NCBI RefSeq assembly: GCF_000427465.1
Contig: NZ_ATYB01000008.1
Coordinates: forward strand, 496,001 to 560,000
Direction of reading: 5' to 3'
Source: Sinorhizobium arboris LMG 14919
GTDB taxonomy: Bacteria > Pseudomonadota > Alphaproteobacteria > Rhizobiales > Rhizobiaceae
DNA: 64,000 nucleotides
The position numbers and the translations under genes were made by a program. The notes below the pieces were generated by a model. That model worked only from the letters and a program-made list of their open reading frames with translations. It searched no databases and was not told the DNA's origin. Shown piece after piece: positions 8,581-16,834 of the stretch (position 1 is the first letter of the stretch; each line of letters opens with the position of its first letter).

Positions 8581-11262
8581 TCAGCCCACGGCCGCTACTC
8601 CGGGATTGGATGCCTCGCGCCCGCGGATGACCGTGGCGCGCGAAAGCGATGAATTGTTCACAGAGCGGTCGCACCAGCCGAGGAACTCGGAAAAGGAGGA
8701 CGACCATGATCGGCGAGCCGCCGTTCTGAGGCATCCCTCCATGAGCGGCGCGAGCAGTTGACGGTTATGGGCGACCTCCTCGATCGCCTTCGCCATATCC
8801 CGCACGACCTGGGGATCGGCAGCGGCATCGATCAGAATGCCGTCCTCGCCATCGGTTATCAGCTCGTCGACGGCACCGACCGCGGTCGCGATCGGGACGC
8901 AGCCAAGTTGCTGCGCCTCGGCGATCATCAAGGGCGCACCCTCCCAGCGCGACGGCATCAGGAGGACATCGGCCCAGCCGAGTGCCTTGATCAGATCCTT
9001 GCTCGCAAAGACTGGCGGGCGCACCTCGACTCCGAGATCCCTCAGACGATCCGTCCAGGATATGGCAGCATCCGCGAGGATTTCCCCGCCGATCGCCCGG
9101 GCATCGAAGGGCACGCGCGAGGCCCGCAATTCGGCGAACGCCGCGGCCAGGCGATCGATCCCCTTCTGTTGATCGAGCCGGCCCATGTAGAGCACCCGGA
9201 GCCGGTCGTCCCGGCGTTCGATCCGCCTGATCGAGAGCACCTCCGAAAGGACCTTGGGCGGCACGGAAAAGCTCGCGCCATTCGGAACGGCAAAGATCTT
9301 TTCATGGGGAACGCCGAAGCTGTGCAGGTAGATCTTGAGCTGCTCCGAGCAGGTGAGGAATGCGTCATAGCAATGCTCGTGGGCGATCGCGGCGAAGGGC
9401 TGGCCGGCAGGCCTTTTGAAGGCGGTATTGTCGACGACGTGGAGGTAGCAGGCCGTGCGCGTCCCTTCCGAGCGCAATCGCGCGATGAGCGGGTGCACCG
9501 CCATGACGTGATTGTTGATAACGAGGTCGAAGCCGGAAAGCTGGCCTTTGAGCGCGGCCCAATCCACGTCGTGGCCCTCGGCAATGAAATCCTGCCCGAC
9601 GAACGAGCCGGAGCCGCCCCAGGCAGGAATGCCTCCATCCCAGAAGTGAATATAGTCAAAGCTCTGGTCGAACTCGTCGATCACGTCCATCCGGGATGTG
9701 CCGAGCACGAAGAGATGGGTCTCGTAGCCCGCGGCCTTCAGCTCGCGCGAGGCCGCATATACGACTTTCTCGGCGCCGCCGAAGGATGCGTTCGGAACGA
9801 GAAGCGCAGCGGTTTTCTTCGTCCCATCGCCATGCCCGAGCGGCAGGACCGGTGAGCCGCCGATCTCGTGGCGAAGCGCCTTGTGAAGGTCGGAATAGGG
9901 AACGAGCCGTGCCGGGCGCCAGGTCCAGCGTTTGCCGGCGGTTCGCCGCAACGGGCTTGTCGCAATGGCATTGACGCAGTTGATCATCACCTGCTGGGGC
10001 GTAATGAGTGAACGGCGCGGCAGGCTTCTCGGAAAGGGGAAGCGCACCTTTAGAATTGCCGATGTCGGCCATACCTGCTGATTGCCGATGGAGGCGAACC
10101 AGTCCAGAGCCTTGTTATGGATGACGTCGCGCACGAGCGAAGTGGAAAGAAAGATCAGGTCGGCTGGCGCGAGATGCTGGGCGCCCGCCTCCAGGAAAAC
10201 CGGCTCGATCTTGCGCTGCGCCGCATCGTTGCCGAGCTGAACGAAGACGACATTGGCCTTTTCGCTCAAGCGCTCCAGATGGGACAGCACGTTCGGCAGC
10301 ATCCGGGATCGCAGCAGCAGGTCGAGCGTTGCGCCGCTTCCAGCGATCAGGTAGGGCGGAAAATGCACGTTGTCCGGCTCGCCGATGCTCGCCCAGAAGG
10401 CCGGAATGATGTCGTCGAGGCGGAGCCGCTTCGGTGGTTTGGTCGGGTCCGTAAAGAAGGAAATGGCGGCATCTTCCGTCCGCGCAAAGAGGTAACGCGG
10501 GCAGTCCTCGTGCTCGAAATCGACGAGCATGGGGCGCTGGAAAAGCGCTCGGTGGCGCTTTCTAAGAAAGCTCACCGAGGCAGCACGGTCGCGATTCGCT
10601 TCCTTGAAGCGGCTTTCTGCCCTTAGCCGGTATTCGAAGGTCGTATCGTGGCATGGCGCGCCGACGAAGCCGTGCTCGATGCAGGACAGCCAGAATTCCC
10701 AATCTTCGAAGCCGTTCTGCCTGTCGTCGTTGAAGCGAACCCCCGCCCGGAATACGTCGAGCGAGATCATGGATCCGGTATCGCAGATATTGTCGGTGAT
10801 GCAGTGCAGGAGCCGCGAATAGCGATTTCCGTAATGGGCCCGCCAGCTGACCGAGAAAGTGTCGATATTGGTGTAGATCCAGCCGCAGCCGCTGGAGCGC
10901 AACTGCCGGTAGAGAGTCTCGATGGTTCCGGCCAGCACCCGATTGTCGGCATCGAGGAAATAGACGGCCTCGGCTTCCGGCATGTTCGCAAGCACGTAAT
11001 CGATGGCGCGGTTGCGCGCCCCGCCCGGCCCTGCATTTGCTCCGAAAAGCACATGCACCGCCGGCTGGGCCGCCGCATAGAGCAGCAATTGGTCGAATGT
11101 CTCCTGTCGCGGATCACCATCGACGGAAACCACCACTGCCACCCGGCACTCGGTAATCCTGGAGGCGAGCACGGACTCGATCGCTTCCAGGACGAGGGCT
11201 GCATGGCCGTAGAGCGGCATCGCCACAACGATCAGGTCCGAGTTTTCCTTACTGCCGGACAT
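8581..11262 (-). CDS. wgaB: Two-domain glycosyltransferase (GT2 plus GT4) WgaB/ExpA23
   Basis: A large 893-residue protein joining two glycosyltransferases. The N-terminal third is GT-A/GT2-like: MPLYGHAALVLEAIESVLAS near 14-33, then GPGGARNRAIDYVL and the metal-binding VYFLDADNRV near 99-108. The C-terminal half is GT-B/GT4-like: RVLYMGRLDQQKGIDRLAAA near 688, PSRWEGAPLMIAEAQQLGCV near 770, and AVGAVDELITDGEDGILID. It probably adds two successive sugars of the repeat unit. It overlaps wgaA by 14 bases, so translation is likely coupled. The name reflects that expA2 and expA3 are one gene. Confidence 0.88.
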   Translation of the reverse strand: MSGSKENSDLIVVAMPLYGHAALVLEAIESVLASRITECRVAVVVSVDGDPRQETFDQLLLYAAAQPAVHVLFGANAGPGGARNRAIDYVLANMPEAEAVYFLDADNRVLAGTIETLYRQLRSSGCGWIYTNIDTFSVSWRAHYGNRYSRLLHCITDNICDTGSMISLDVFRAGVRFNDDRQNGFEDWEFWLSCIEHGFVGAPCHDTTFEYRLRAESRFKEANRDRAASVSFLRKRHRALFQRPMLVDFEHEDCPRYLFARTEDAAISFFTDPTKPPKRLRLDDIIPAFWASIGEPDNVHFPPYLIAGSGATLDLLLRSRMLPNVLSHLERLSEKANVVFVQLGNDAAQRKIEPVFLEAGAQHLAPADLIFLSTSLVRDVIHNKALDWFASIGNQQVWPTSAILKVRFPFPRSLPRRSLITPQQVMINCVNAIATSPLRRTAGKRWTWRPARLVPYSDLHKALRHEIGGSPVLPLGHGDGTKKTAALLVPNASFGGAEKVVYAASRELKAAGYETHLFVLGTSRMDVIDEFDQSFDYIHFWDGGIPAWGGSGSFVGQDFIAEGHDVDWAALKGQLSGFDLVINNHVMAVHPLIARLRSEGTRTACYLHVVDNTAFKRPAGQPFAAIAHEHCYDAFLTCSEQLKIYLHSFGVPHEKIFAVPNGASFSVPPKVLSEVLSIRRIERRDDRLRVLYMGRLDQQKGIDRLAAAFAELRASRVPFDARAIGGEILADAAISWTDRLRDLGVEVRPPVFASKDLIKALGWADVLLMPSRWEGAPLMIAEAQQLGCVPIATAVGAVDELITDGEDGILIDAAADPQVVRDMAKAIEEVAHNRQLLAPLMEGCLRTAARRSWSSSFSEFLGWCDRSVNNSSLSRATVIRGREASNPGVAAVG

Positions 11263-12721
11263 TGGACGCCCCTGCGGACTGCTTTACCAACCGGAAGTCG
11301 GAGACTTTGAGCCACGAAAAATCGACCGTATCCGTCACCGCACGGCTCAGGATCATGAGATCCATCGGCTCGCGCACGGGCTTGTCCAGTTGAAAGTTGA
11401 CATTGACCGCCTGTTCGGCAGTAACCTCGCGCCAGCCGCTGAAGAAGGCCGAGGGCTTGGCAGCGCCCTTGCGGGCAAGTTCCGCGACCTCCGAGCGCGC
11501 ATTGGAGTTCGCCGGAGCGAGCAGGAAACTCACCGCCGCGGGTGCGCCCTTCGGGTGATCGATGATCGCGCTCGCGGAGAAGGAGATGGTGCCGGGTTCC
11601 ACCGCACGGCCGATCGTCCCGGCGGAGATTCCGCTCGGCAGCGGATGGCAGACGACGGCGTTCTCGTGTTCGAGGAAACGTACGGTCTGGAATTCGGGAA
11701 CGACGGGCGTGACGGACACGTCGACGATCTGGCTCAACAGCTCGGCCGCCAAGCGATAGTCCTCGATGAAATGACCTTCGAGCAAGGCGGTCGGAGCGAT
11801 CATGTTCGGCATGCGCGTCGGCTTGACGCCGGGCAGACCCGTAAAGACCCGGAAGGCCAAGGGCCGGAGGTCGAGATCGGGGTGCGGAGTTTCCGAGCGG
11901 GCGGTATAGCGCTCGCTCGCAATCGGATAGCCGAGCGAGAGCCCTACGGTCTCCGTACCGGTCGTAGAGATCCTGAGCCGCAGCGTTCTCGCCGCGCCGC
12001 CGCAGGCGCGCGGCAGGGCGAAGAAGTTCCAGTCGGCGGCGAGCTGCGCATAGGGCACCGTCCACTCGGCCACCCCCTCGCCGTTTTCGACATAACCCAG
12101 CATGACGACCAGCTCGCCGGCGTCCCTCGGCACGGAATGGAAATGCAGCGCGACCCCCGCCACCCCAAGACTGGAGACCGGCAGAAGCTGTTCCACGCAG
12201 CCCGTTGCGAGGAGCTGCCCGATGCCCTCGTCCTTCGGGTCGGCATAGGGATCGTGAGCGAATATCTCCGCGACCGGCTCCCAGTTGCGCGCCTGAAAGG
12301 CATCTTCGAGCGCACGGTAATTCTCGAGCAGCGTTTCCCGCTCGCGTCGCAGAATGGCGAGCTCGGCGGTGATCGAGGCGGTGAAGCGGGAGAGCCGCCC
12401 TACTCCGCCCTCCACCAGCGACCGAACGAGCGCCAGGCTCTCCGCCCTGCCGGCCGCGTCGATCCGCTGAATCGGTATTTCGGGGATCGTGCCAAGTGCC
12501 TGGATCGACGCAAGCCCCTCTTTCAAATCGCTCTCCCCCTGATCCGAAAATGCAAGTGCGATCAGAGGAAAAGCATTCTGCAGCGGAAACCGCGACCCCG
12601 CATCCGGCTCCAGAAAATGGACCAGGTGCTCGATGCCGCTCCCTTCGACATCGTCCCGGTCCCGACCGGATGCCACGACCAGCCTTCGCTTCGCCGGCGA
12701 CTGCCTCACGTTAGAAGACAT
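11249..12721 (-). CDS. wgaA: Exopolysaccharide cluster protein of unknown function (WgaA/ExpA1)
   Basis: First gene of the leftward wga operon, 490 residues from ATG 12721 (a GTG at 12733 would add four). I see no known catalytic motif. Residues about 100-150 are charged and helical (ITAELAILRRERETLLENYR). A middle part, about 180-260, looks like a beta-rich carbohydrate-binding or jelly-roll fold (GVAGVALHFHSVP, LRLRISTTGTETVGLSLGYP). The C-terminal part also looks beta-rich and could be a second such domain. It may belong to the DUF6212-like group, but I cannot confirm that. A WggR-type dyad lies about 165 bases upstream. The product is probably cytoplasmic, since there is no signal peptide. 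Confidence 0.75.
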   Translation of the reverse strand: MSSNVRQSPAKRRLVVASGRDRDDVEGSGIEHLVHFLEPDAGSRFPLQNAFPLIALAFSDQGESDLKEGLASIQALGTIPEIPIQRIDAAGRAESLALVRSLVEGGVGRLSRFTASITAELAILRRERETLLENYRALEDAFQARNWEPVAEIFAHDPYADPKDEGIGQLLATGCVEQLLPVSSLGVAGVALHFHSVPRDAGELVVMLGYVENGEGVAEWTVPYAQLAADWNFFALPRACGGAARTLRLRISTTGTETVGLSLGYPIASERYTARSETPHPDLDLRPLAFRVFTGLPGVKPTRMPNMIAPTALLEGHFIEDYRLAAELLSQIVDVSVTPVVPEFQTVRFLEHENAVVCHPLPSGISAGTIGRAVEPGTISFSASAIIDHPKGAPAAVSFLLAPANSNARSEVAELARKGAAKPSAFFSGWREVTAEQAVNVNFQLDKPVREPMDLMILSRAVTDTVDFSWLKVSDFRLVKQSAGASNVRQ

Positions 12722-12747
12722 CAACTCTTGCACGCAGAAACCCCAGA

Positions 12748-12761
12748 ATAAATCGATTTAT
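12748..12761. promoter_or_regulatory. 14-bp perfect palindrome before wgaA
   Basis: ATAAATCGATTTAT is a perfect dyad 14-27 bases upstream of the alternative GTG start of wgaA, inside its leader. It could be an operator or simply AT-rich promoter sequence. ExpR and other factors are known to act at exp promoters, but no consensus match is claimed. Confidence 0.35.
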
Positions 12762-12878
12762 CCAGAAGATGTAACCTGAGAGTTCGGAAATATTCGCGCC
12801 CCAGAACCTCATATAAGGGGACCATATCGATGGATTCCGCAGTGCACAACAATAGATTCTTGGGGTTTTGCCGGCTAT

Positions 12879-12905
12879 TTATACTTCAAAAATTGAAGCA
12901 ATATT
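12879..12905. promoter_or_regulatory. WggR-type dyad upstream of wgaA
   Basis: CTTCAA at 12884-12889 and TTGAAG at 12893-12898 form a perfect 6-bp dyad around AAA, within tttatACTTCAAAAAT and flanking bases. The core ACTTCAAAA is shared with the wggR-wgdA site and, in weaker form, with the wgeA site. It sits just past the wgcA stop and about 150 bases upstream of wgaA. ExpG/WggR is known to bind and activate exp promoters. Confidence 0.7.
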
Positions 12906-14158
12906 CAGACAAACTGCAAATCTTTCGCTAGCGCAGCATTTTTTCCGGTGACATTTCCGATCAGCGTCAACTGTCGCGCGAGGCAGTCGTCCAGCCGGAA
13001 CCTTTGCTCGACCGTTCTGCGTGAGGCTGCGCGCAGCCCCCGAAAGTCGCCCGGACGCTTCAATACGTCGAGAATCGCCTCGGCGAGCGCTTCGGTTTCA
13101 AAGAACGGGACAAGAAGGCCGTTACGGCCCGAGCGGATGATTTCCCGAACGGGTGCAGTATCCGATCCGATGACAAGAGCGCCGCAGGCCATTGCCTCCA
13201 GCACCGACCAGGAAAGCACGAATGGATATGTGAGGTAGAGATGCGCCGCGGAGATCTGAAAGAGCTGGCGCAGCACGGAATGCGGCACGACGCCCGGAAA
13301 AATGAGTCTCTCGCGCGGAACGTCCAGAGACGCAAGCAGATGGTCTTTCCACGATCCTCCGCCGGGGGGCGGCGCCCCGTAACTCACACCGTCGCCTCCG
13401 ACGAATACGAAGAGTGCATCCGGGTGCCGCCGGATGACCTTCGCTGCAGCCTCCAACGCCTGGGGAAACCCCCGATAGGGCTCGAGGTCGCGTGCGACGA
13501 AAGTGATAACCGGATCCCCGGCTTTGAGTACGCGCCCGTCCGGCAGCTTCAACGAAGCCGCAGGGTCGGGGCGAAGGCGGCGGCTGTCGACCCCCTCATG
13601 ACAAACGGCGATACGCTGCTGCACATCTGTCGGATAAAGGCCCTTCTGCCAATTGGTCGGACTGATGCCGCCGTCCATCGCCTCGAGCGACAGGAGCTGC
13701 GCGATGTTGCGGAGACGTAAGCGTTTGCGCGTCTCCAAATCGGGGCGATCATCCGGCGCAAAGCCGACATCCGCCCCTTCCGGCCGATAGAAGAACTCGC
13801 AATAGCCGAGTGCCGGCACGTGCGGCAGGACATCTTTCACGAACATCATGCTGCCCCAGCCAATATGACCGAGAACGACGTCGGGCGCTTGACCAAGACG
13901 CGCCATGGCCTCGAAGGTCTCCGCAACTCTGTGGCCGATCCGCACATGATGGTCGGGAACGCCAAGATGGCGTGCAACGTGCGGATTCGGCTGCGGACCG
14001 GGTTCCGCCCGATGCCGGACGACCCGCACGGAAGCTATGCGCTGATCAACGGACTCCGTTACGAGGGTTACCTCGTTCCCCGCCTCAGCCAGATGCCTTG
14101 CCAGGGCTGCGAACTGGCCGAACCCACGGCGGTGTACGAATGCTACATGCATGCTCAT
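12905..14158 (-). CDS. wgcA: GT4 glycosyltransferase WgcA/ExpC
   Basis: Retaining GT-B glycosyltransferase of 417 residues (family GT4) from ATG 14158; an ATG at 14194 would add 12. The N-terminal Rossmann half starts MHVAFVHRRGFGQFAALARHL, with GYCEFFYRPEGADVGFAPDD near 130 as a subfamily block. The C-terminal half has FVARDLEPYRGFPQALEAAA near 232, HLYLTYPFVLSWSVLEAMAC near 325, and TAPVREIIRSGRNGLLV. It adds a backbone sugar in galactoglucan synthesis. It is transcribed leftward between wggR and wgaA and ends 20 bases before the WggR-type dyad that controls wgaA. No clear ribosome site was seen. Confidence 0.88.
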   Translation of the reverse strand: MSMHVAFVHRRGFGQFAALARHLAEAGNEVTLVTESVDQRIASVRVVRHRAEPGPQPNPHVARHLGVPDHHVRIGHRVAETFEAMARLGQAPDVVLGHIGWGSMMFVKDVLPHVPALGYCEFFYRPEGADVGFAPDDRPDLETRKRLRLRNIAQLLSLEAMDGGISPTNWQKGLYPTDVQQRIAVCHEGVDSRRLRPDPAASLKLPDGRVLKAGDPVITFVARDLEPYRGFPQALEAAAKVIRRHPDALFVFVGGDGVSYGAPPPGGGSWKDHLLASLDVPRERLIFPGVVPHSVLRQLFQISAAHLYLTYPFVLSWSVLEAMACGALVIGSDTAPVREIIRSGRNGLLVPFFETEALAEAILDVLKRPGDFRGLRAASRRTVEQRFRLDDCLARQLTLIGNVTGKNAALAKDLQFV

Positions 14159-14280
14159 AAGCCAATTGCCAAGGAGAGGTCGGAGCACTTTCAAGAAAAG
14201 CGCGTGACGGTCTTCCGTTCGAAAGTGCTTGCTTTCAAAAGGTTGGAGGAAGCGCGCCCGGCTGGACGCGCCCGGGACAA

Positions 14281-14853
14281 TCAGATGCCGAATCGGGCGG
14301 CATTACCCCAAACGAGTTCGAGACGATGCAAGGTCTGGAACGCTGTCTCCAGATTTCGCCGGTCCTGTTCGCCATGACTGAGGGCACGTTCATAGCCTTT
14401 CGCCGCTTCACGCAGACCGACGCAGAGCCGCCTGCCTTTTTCCGACAGCCTGATGCGGGCCGACCGCTTGTCGCGCTGTGAGGCGATCCGGTCGATATAG
14501 TCGCCGTCGGCAAGCTGTTTGAGATAATAGGAGATGTTCGATCCCACATAATGACCGCGGTCCAGAAGCTCCCCCACGGAAAGCTCGGCATCGCCGATGG
14601 CCAGAAGAACCATCGCCTGCGCCGGACCAATGTCGTCGACGCCGAGCTTGGTCAGCTCCGTGCGCAACAGGCCGGAAAACCGCCGGCTTGCGCGCTCCAT
14701 GACCCGGGCCAGCTCGAAATAGGTGACGAGCGAACCTTCTCCGTCCTGATCGCCTTCAGGGGTATCGAGGCCTTTCCGCAGCGTTTCATTCGCGGGAAGG
14801 ACTGCAACAGTGTTTCCAAAGTCTGCAAACGGATAGAGTATCCTCTGGTTCAT
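14281..14853 (-). CDS. wggR: MarR-family activator of galactoglucan genes WggR/ExpG
   Basis: Winged-helix DNA-binding regulator of the MarR family, 190 residues from ATG 14853, which has GAGAGAGGG just upstream. The core YFELARVMERASRRFSGLLR is the dimerisation helix. GVDDIGPAQAMVLLAIGDAE, LSVGELLDRGHYVGSNISYY and LKQLADGDYIDRIASQRDKR form the wing-helix domain with the conserved D-KR wing. WggR is known as the activator that links phosphate state and ExpR quorum sensing to EPS II production. Its position between wgc and the divergent wgd operon matches the known cluster. A strong dyad lies 37 bases upstream of its start and may also allow autoregulation. Confidence 0.92.
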   Translation of the reverse strand: MNQRILYPFADFGNTVAVLPANETLRKGLDTPEGDQDGEGSLVTYFELARVMERASRRFSGLLRTELTKLGVDDIGPAQAMVLLAIGDAELSVGELLDRGHYVGSNISYYLKQLADGDYIDRIASQRDKRSARIRLSEKGRRLCVGLREAAKGYERALSHGEQDRRNLETAFQTLHRLELVWGNAARFGI

Positions 14854-14889
14854 CCCTCTCTCCATTGGGAACGTACTTCCAATTCCGGA

Positions 14890-14916
14890 AATTTACTTCA
14901 AAACTCGAAGTAAATT
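14890..14916. promoter_or_regulatory. WggR-type dyad between wggR and wgdA
   Basis: AATTTACTTC (14890-14899) and GAAGTAAATT (14907-14916) are perfect 10-bp inverted arms around a 7-base centre. This is the strongest of three similar dyads in the cluster. It sits in the divergent wggR-wgdA intergenic region, where ExpG/WggR binding is established for this locus. It could serve both directions. Confidence 0.8.
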
Positions 14917-15064
14917 CATGACACCCCTGCCCCGAAAATTGCTCTCGCTCTTGAGCACGCGATCTTTATTGTGTCACACTTATCGCAACAATACTGTGAT
15001 TTGAGTGAATTTGGACGAGATTGCCCCATGAGACCCGCGAATGCGCTATCCGGAAGAACGCCAC

Positions 15065-16834
15065 ATGCGTGATACTGTTCGAAATCAGTTGATTAGCAAG
15101 GCCTCCACCCGGCCGGCACCGTCCCAAAACGGTACGATCGCCCCGAAGCTGCTCGTCCTGCGGGCGCGGCGGGTGTTCGTCGTGACGCTTCTTTATGCAG
15201 CTCTGCTCAGCGCCTGCATCAACCTCCTGCAGCTCACCATGCCGCTGTATATGATGCAGGTGCATGACAGAGTGTTGAACAGCCAGAGCATGGACACGCT
15301 CGTCATGCTGACGATTCTCGCTCTCGGAGCGCTGGTCGTCCTGGGTGTGCTCGACTACATCCGCGCCCTCACTTTCCAGGCCATGGGCAGCGCCGTCGTC
15401 CGCTGGCTGAACCTGCCGGTTCTGACCGCCGCCGTCCAGGCGTCGGCCGATCAGGGACTTGCGCGGGCGACGCAGTCGCTGCGCGACCTCACCGAGCTAC
15501 GCGGCTTCCTCACTTCGTCGGCGGTTAGCGCCCCCCTCGATGCAGCCTGGTCGCCCATTTTTCTCGGCGTTCTTTTTCTCCTGCATCCCCTCTTCGGATT
15601 GATCGGTGCGGTTTCCGTCGTCGTGCTCGTCTGCTGCGGGCTTCTCAACGACCTGCTGACGCGCCAGCTCATGAAAGAGGCAAGCCAGGCTAATATTGAG
15701 GCAGTCTCGAAAATAGGTGCGACATTACGTCACGCCGAGGCAATCGAAGCGATGGGAATGCTGCCGGCGCTCTCGCAAAAGTGGCGCTCAGCTCAGTTGC
15801 ACGCGCTAAGCGTGCTGGAGGCCAGCGGAATCAGAAGCCGGGCGATGGCGTCGATCACCCGATCGCTGCGCTTTGCCATCCAGGTGGCGTCGCTGGGAAC
15901 CGGCGCCCTCCTCGTAATGAGACAGGAAATCTCACCGGGCGCGATGATGGCCACGACCATTCTGGTCGGCCGCCTTCTGCTGCCGTTCGATTCCGTCATC
16001 GAGAACTGGCGGCAATGGGTGCTGGCTATTGCAAGCTGGCGCCGGGTCGAAGCGGCGCTGAAGGAGGATCTCGCGGTTCGTCAGACCATGCCGACGCCGC
16101 GCTCCGAAGGGGATCTGGTGATCGACAAGCTCGTCTACGCGGCACCCGGCATAGACGTACCCATCATCAAGGGCGTCAGTTTCTCACTCTCGCCCGGCGA
16201 AGTGCTGGGTATTGTCGGCCCATCCGCCGCGGGAAAATCCACGCTGGCGCGGCTTCTGGTCGGCATTCTGAAGCCCACTGCCGGCGGCGTCTTCCTGGAC
16301 GGCAACAACGTGTATCTCTGGGAGCGCAGCTCCTTTGGCCAGGTGGCGGGCTACCTGCCGCAGTCGGTTTCTCTCCTCGAAGGGACCATCCGCGAGAATA
16401 TCGCCCGTATGGCCGAAAGCGACCCGTATAAGGTGCTCGAGGCTGCGCGACTGGCCGAAGTCCACGACATGATCGGGCGGCTGCCGCTCGGTTATGACAC
16501 GCCGGTCGGCGAAGGACAGCTGACCCTTTCCGGCGGGCAACGGCAGCGCATTGCCCTCGCGCGCTGCCTTTATGGCCGTCCGCGCCTGATCGTCCTCGAT
16601 GAACCCAATGCCAATCTCGATGCCATCGGCGAGCGTGCACTTATCCGCGCGATCGATGCGGCGCGCGACGACGGGGCGATTGTCGTCCTGATCGCGCACC
16701 GGCCCGCCATCATGCAGGTGGCCGATAAACTGCTCGTGCTCGAAGGCGGGCGCGTAAACCAGTTCGGCCCGCGAACGGATGTAGTGGCGTCGATGATGCC
16801 TGGCGAAACACGACGCGAAGGTACTGCCTCATGA
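15065..16834 (+). CDS. wgdA: Type I-like ABC exporter subunit WgdA/ExpD1
   Basis: Fused membrane and ATPase ABC exporter of the PrtD/type I secretion family, 589 residues from ATG 15065 (GGAAGA 7 bases upstream; ATG 15041 adds 8). Transmembrane helices occupy about 28-300, with the family hallmark LQLTMPLYMMQVHDRVLNSQ in the first pair. The ATPase part has Walker A GPSAAGKST near 385, signature [13 protein letters not shown] near 488 and Walker B RLIVLDEPNANLD near 507. With WgdB it is known to be needed for galactoglucan export, and by family it should also export RTX proteins such as WgeA. It overlaps wgdB by 4 bases (ATGA). No outer-membrane partner is encoded nearby. Confidence 0.92.
   Translation: MRDTVRNQLISKASTRPAPSQNGTIAPKLLVLRARRVFVVTLLYAALLSACINLLQLTMPLYMMQVHDRVLNSQSMDTLVMLTILALGALVVLGVLDYIRALTFQAMGSAVVRWLNLPVLTAAVQASADQGLARATQSLRDLTELRGFLTSSAVSAPLDAAWSPIFLGVLFLLHPLFGLIGAVSVVVLVCCGLLNDLLTRQLMKEASQANIEAVSKIGATLRHAEAIEAMGMLPALSQKWRSAQLHALSVLEASGIRSRAMASITRSLRFAIQVASLGTGALLVMRQEISPGAMMATTILVGRLLLPFDSVIENWRQWVLAIASWRRVEAALKEDLAVRQTMPTPRSEGDLVIDKLVYAAPGIDVPIIKGVSFSLSPGEVLGIVGPSAAGKSTLARLLVGILKPTAGGVFLDGNNVYLWERSSFGQVAGYLPQSVSLLEGTIRENIARMAESDPYKVLEAARLAEVHDMIGRLPLGYDTPVGEGQLTLSGGQRQRIALARCLYGRPRLIVLDEPNANLDAIGERALIRAIDAARDDGAIVVLIAHRPAIMQVADKLLVLEGGRVNQFGPRTDVVASMMPGETRREGTAS

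Noticed and set aside
14960..15000. Possible PHO box (tgtcacacttatcgcaaca) upstream of wgdA
   Set aside because: Only the first half resembles the CTGTCAT repeat; the second half is too different, although phosphate control of EPS II is known.
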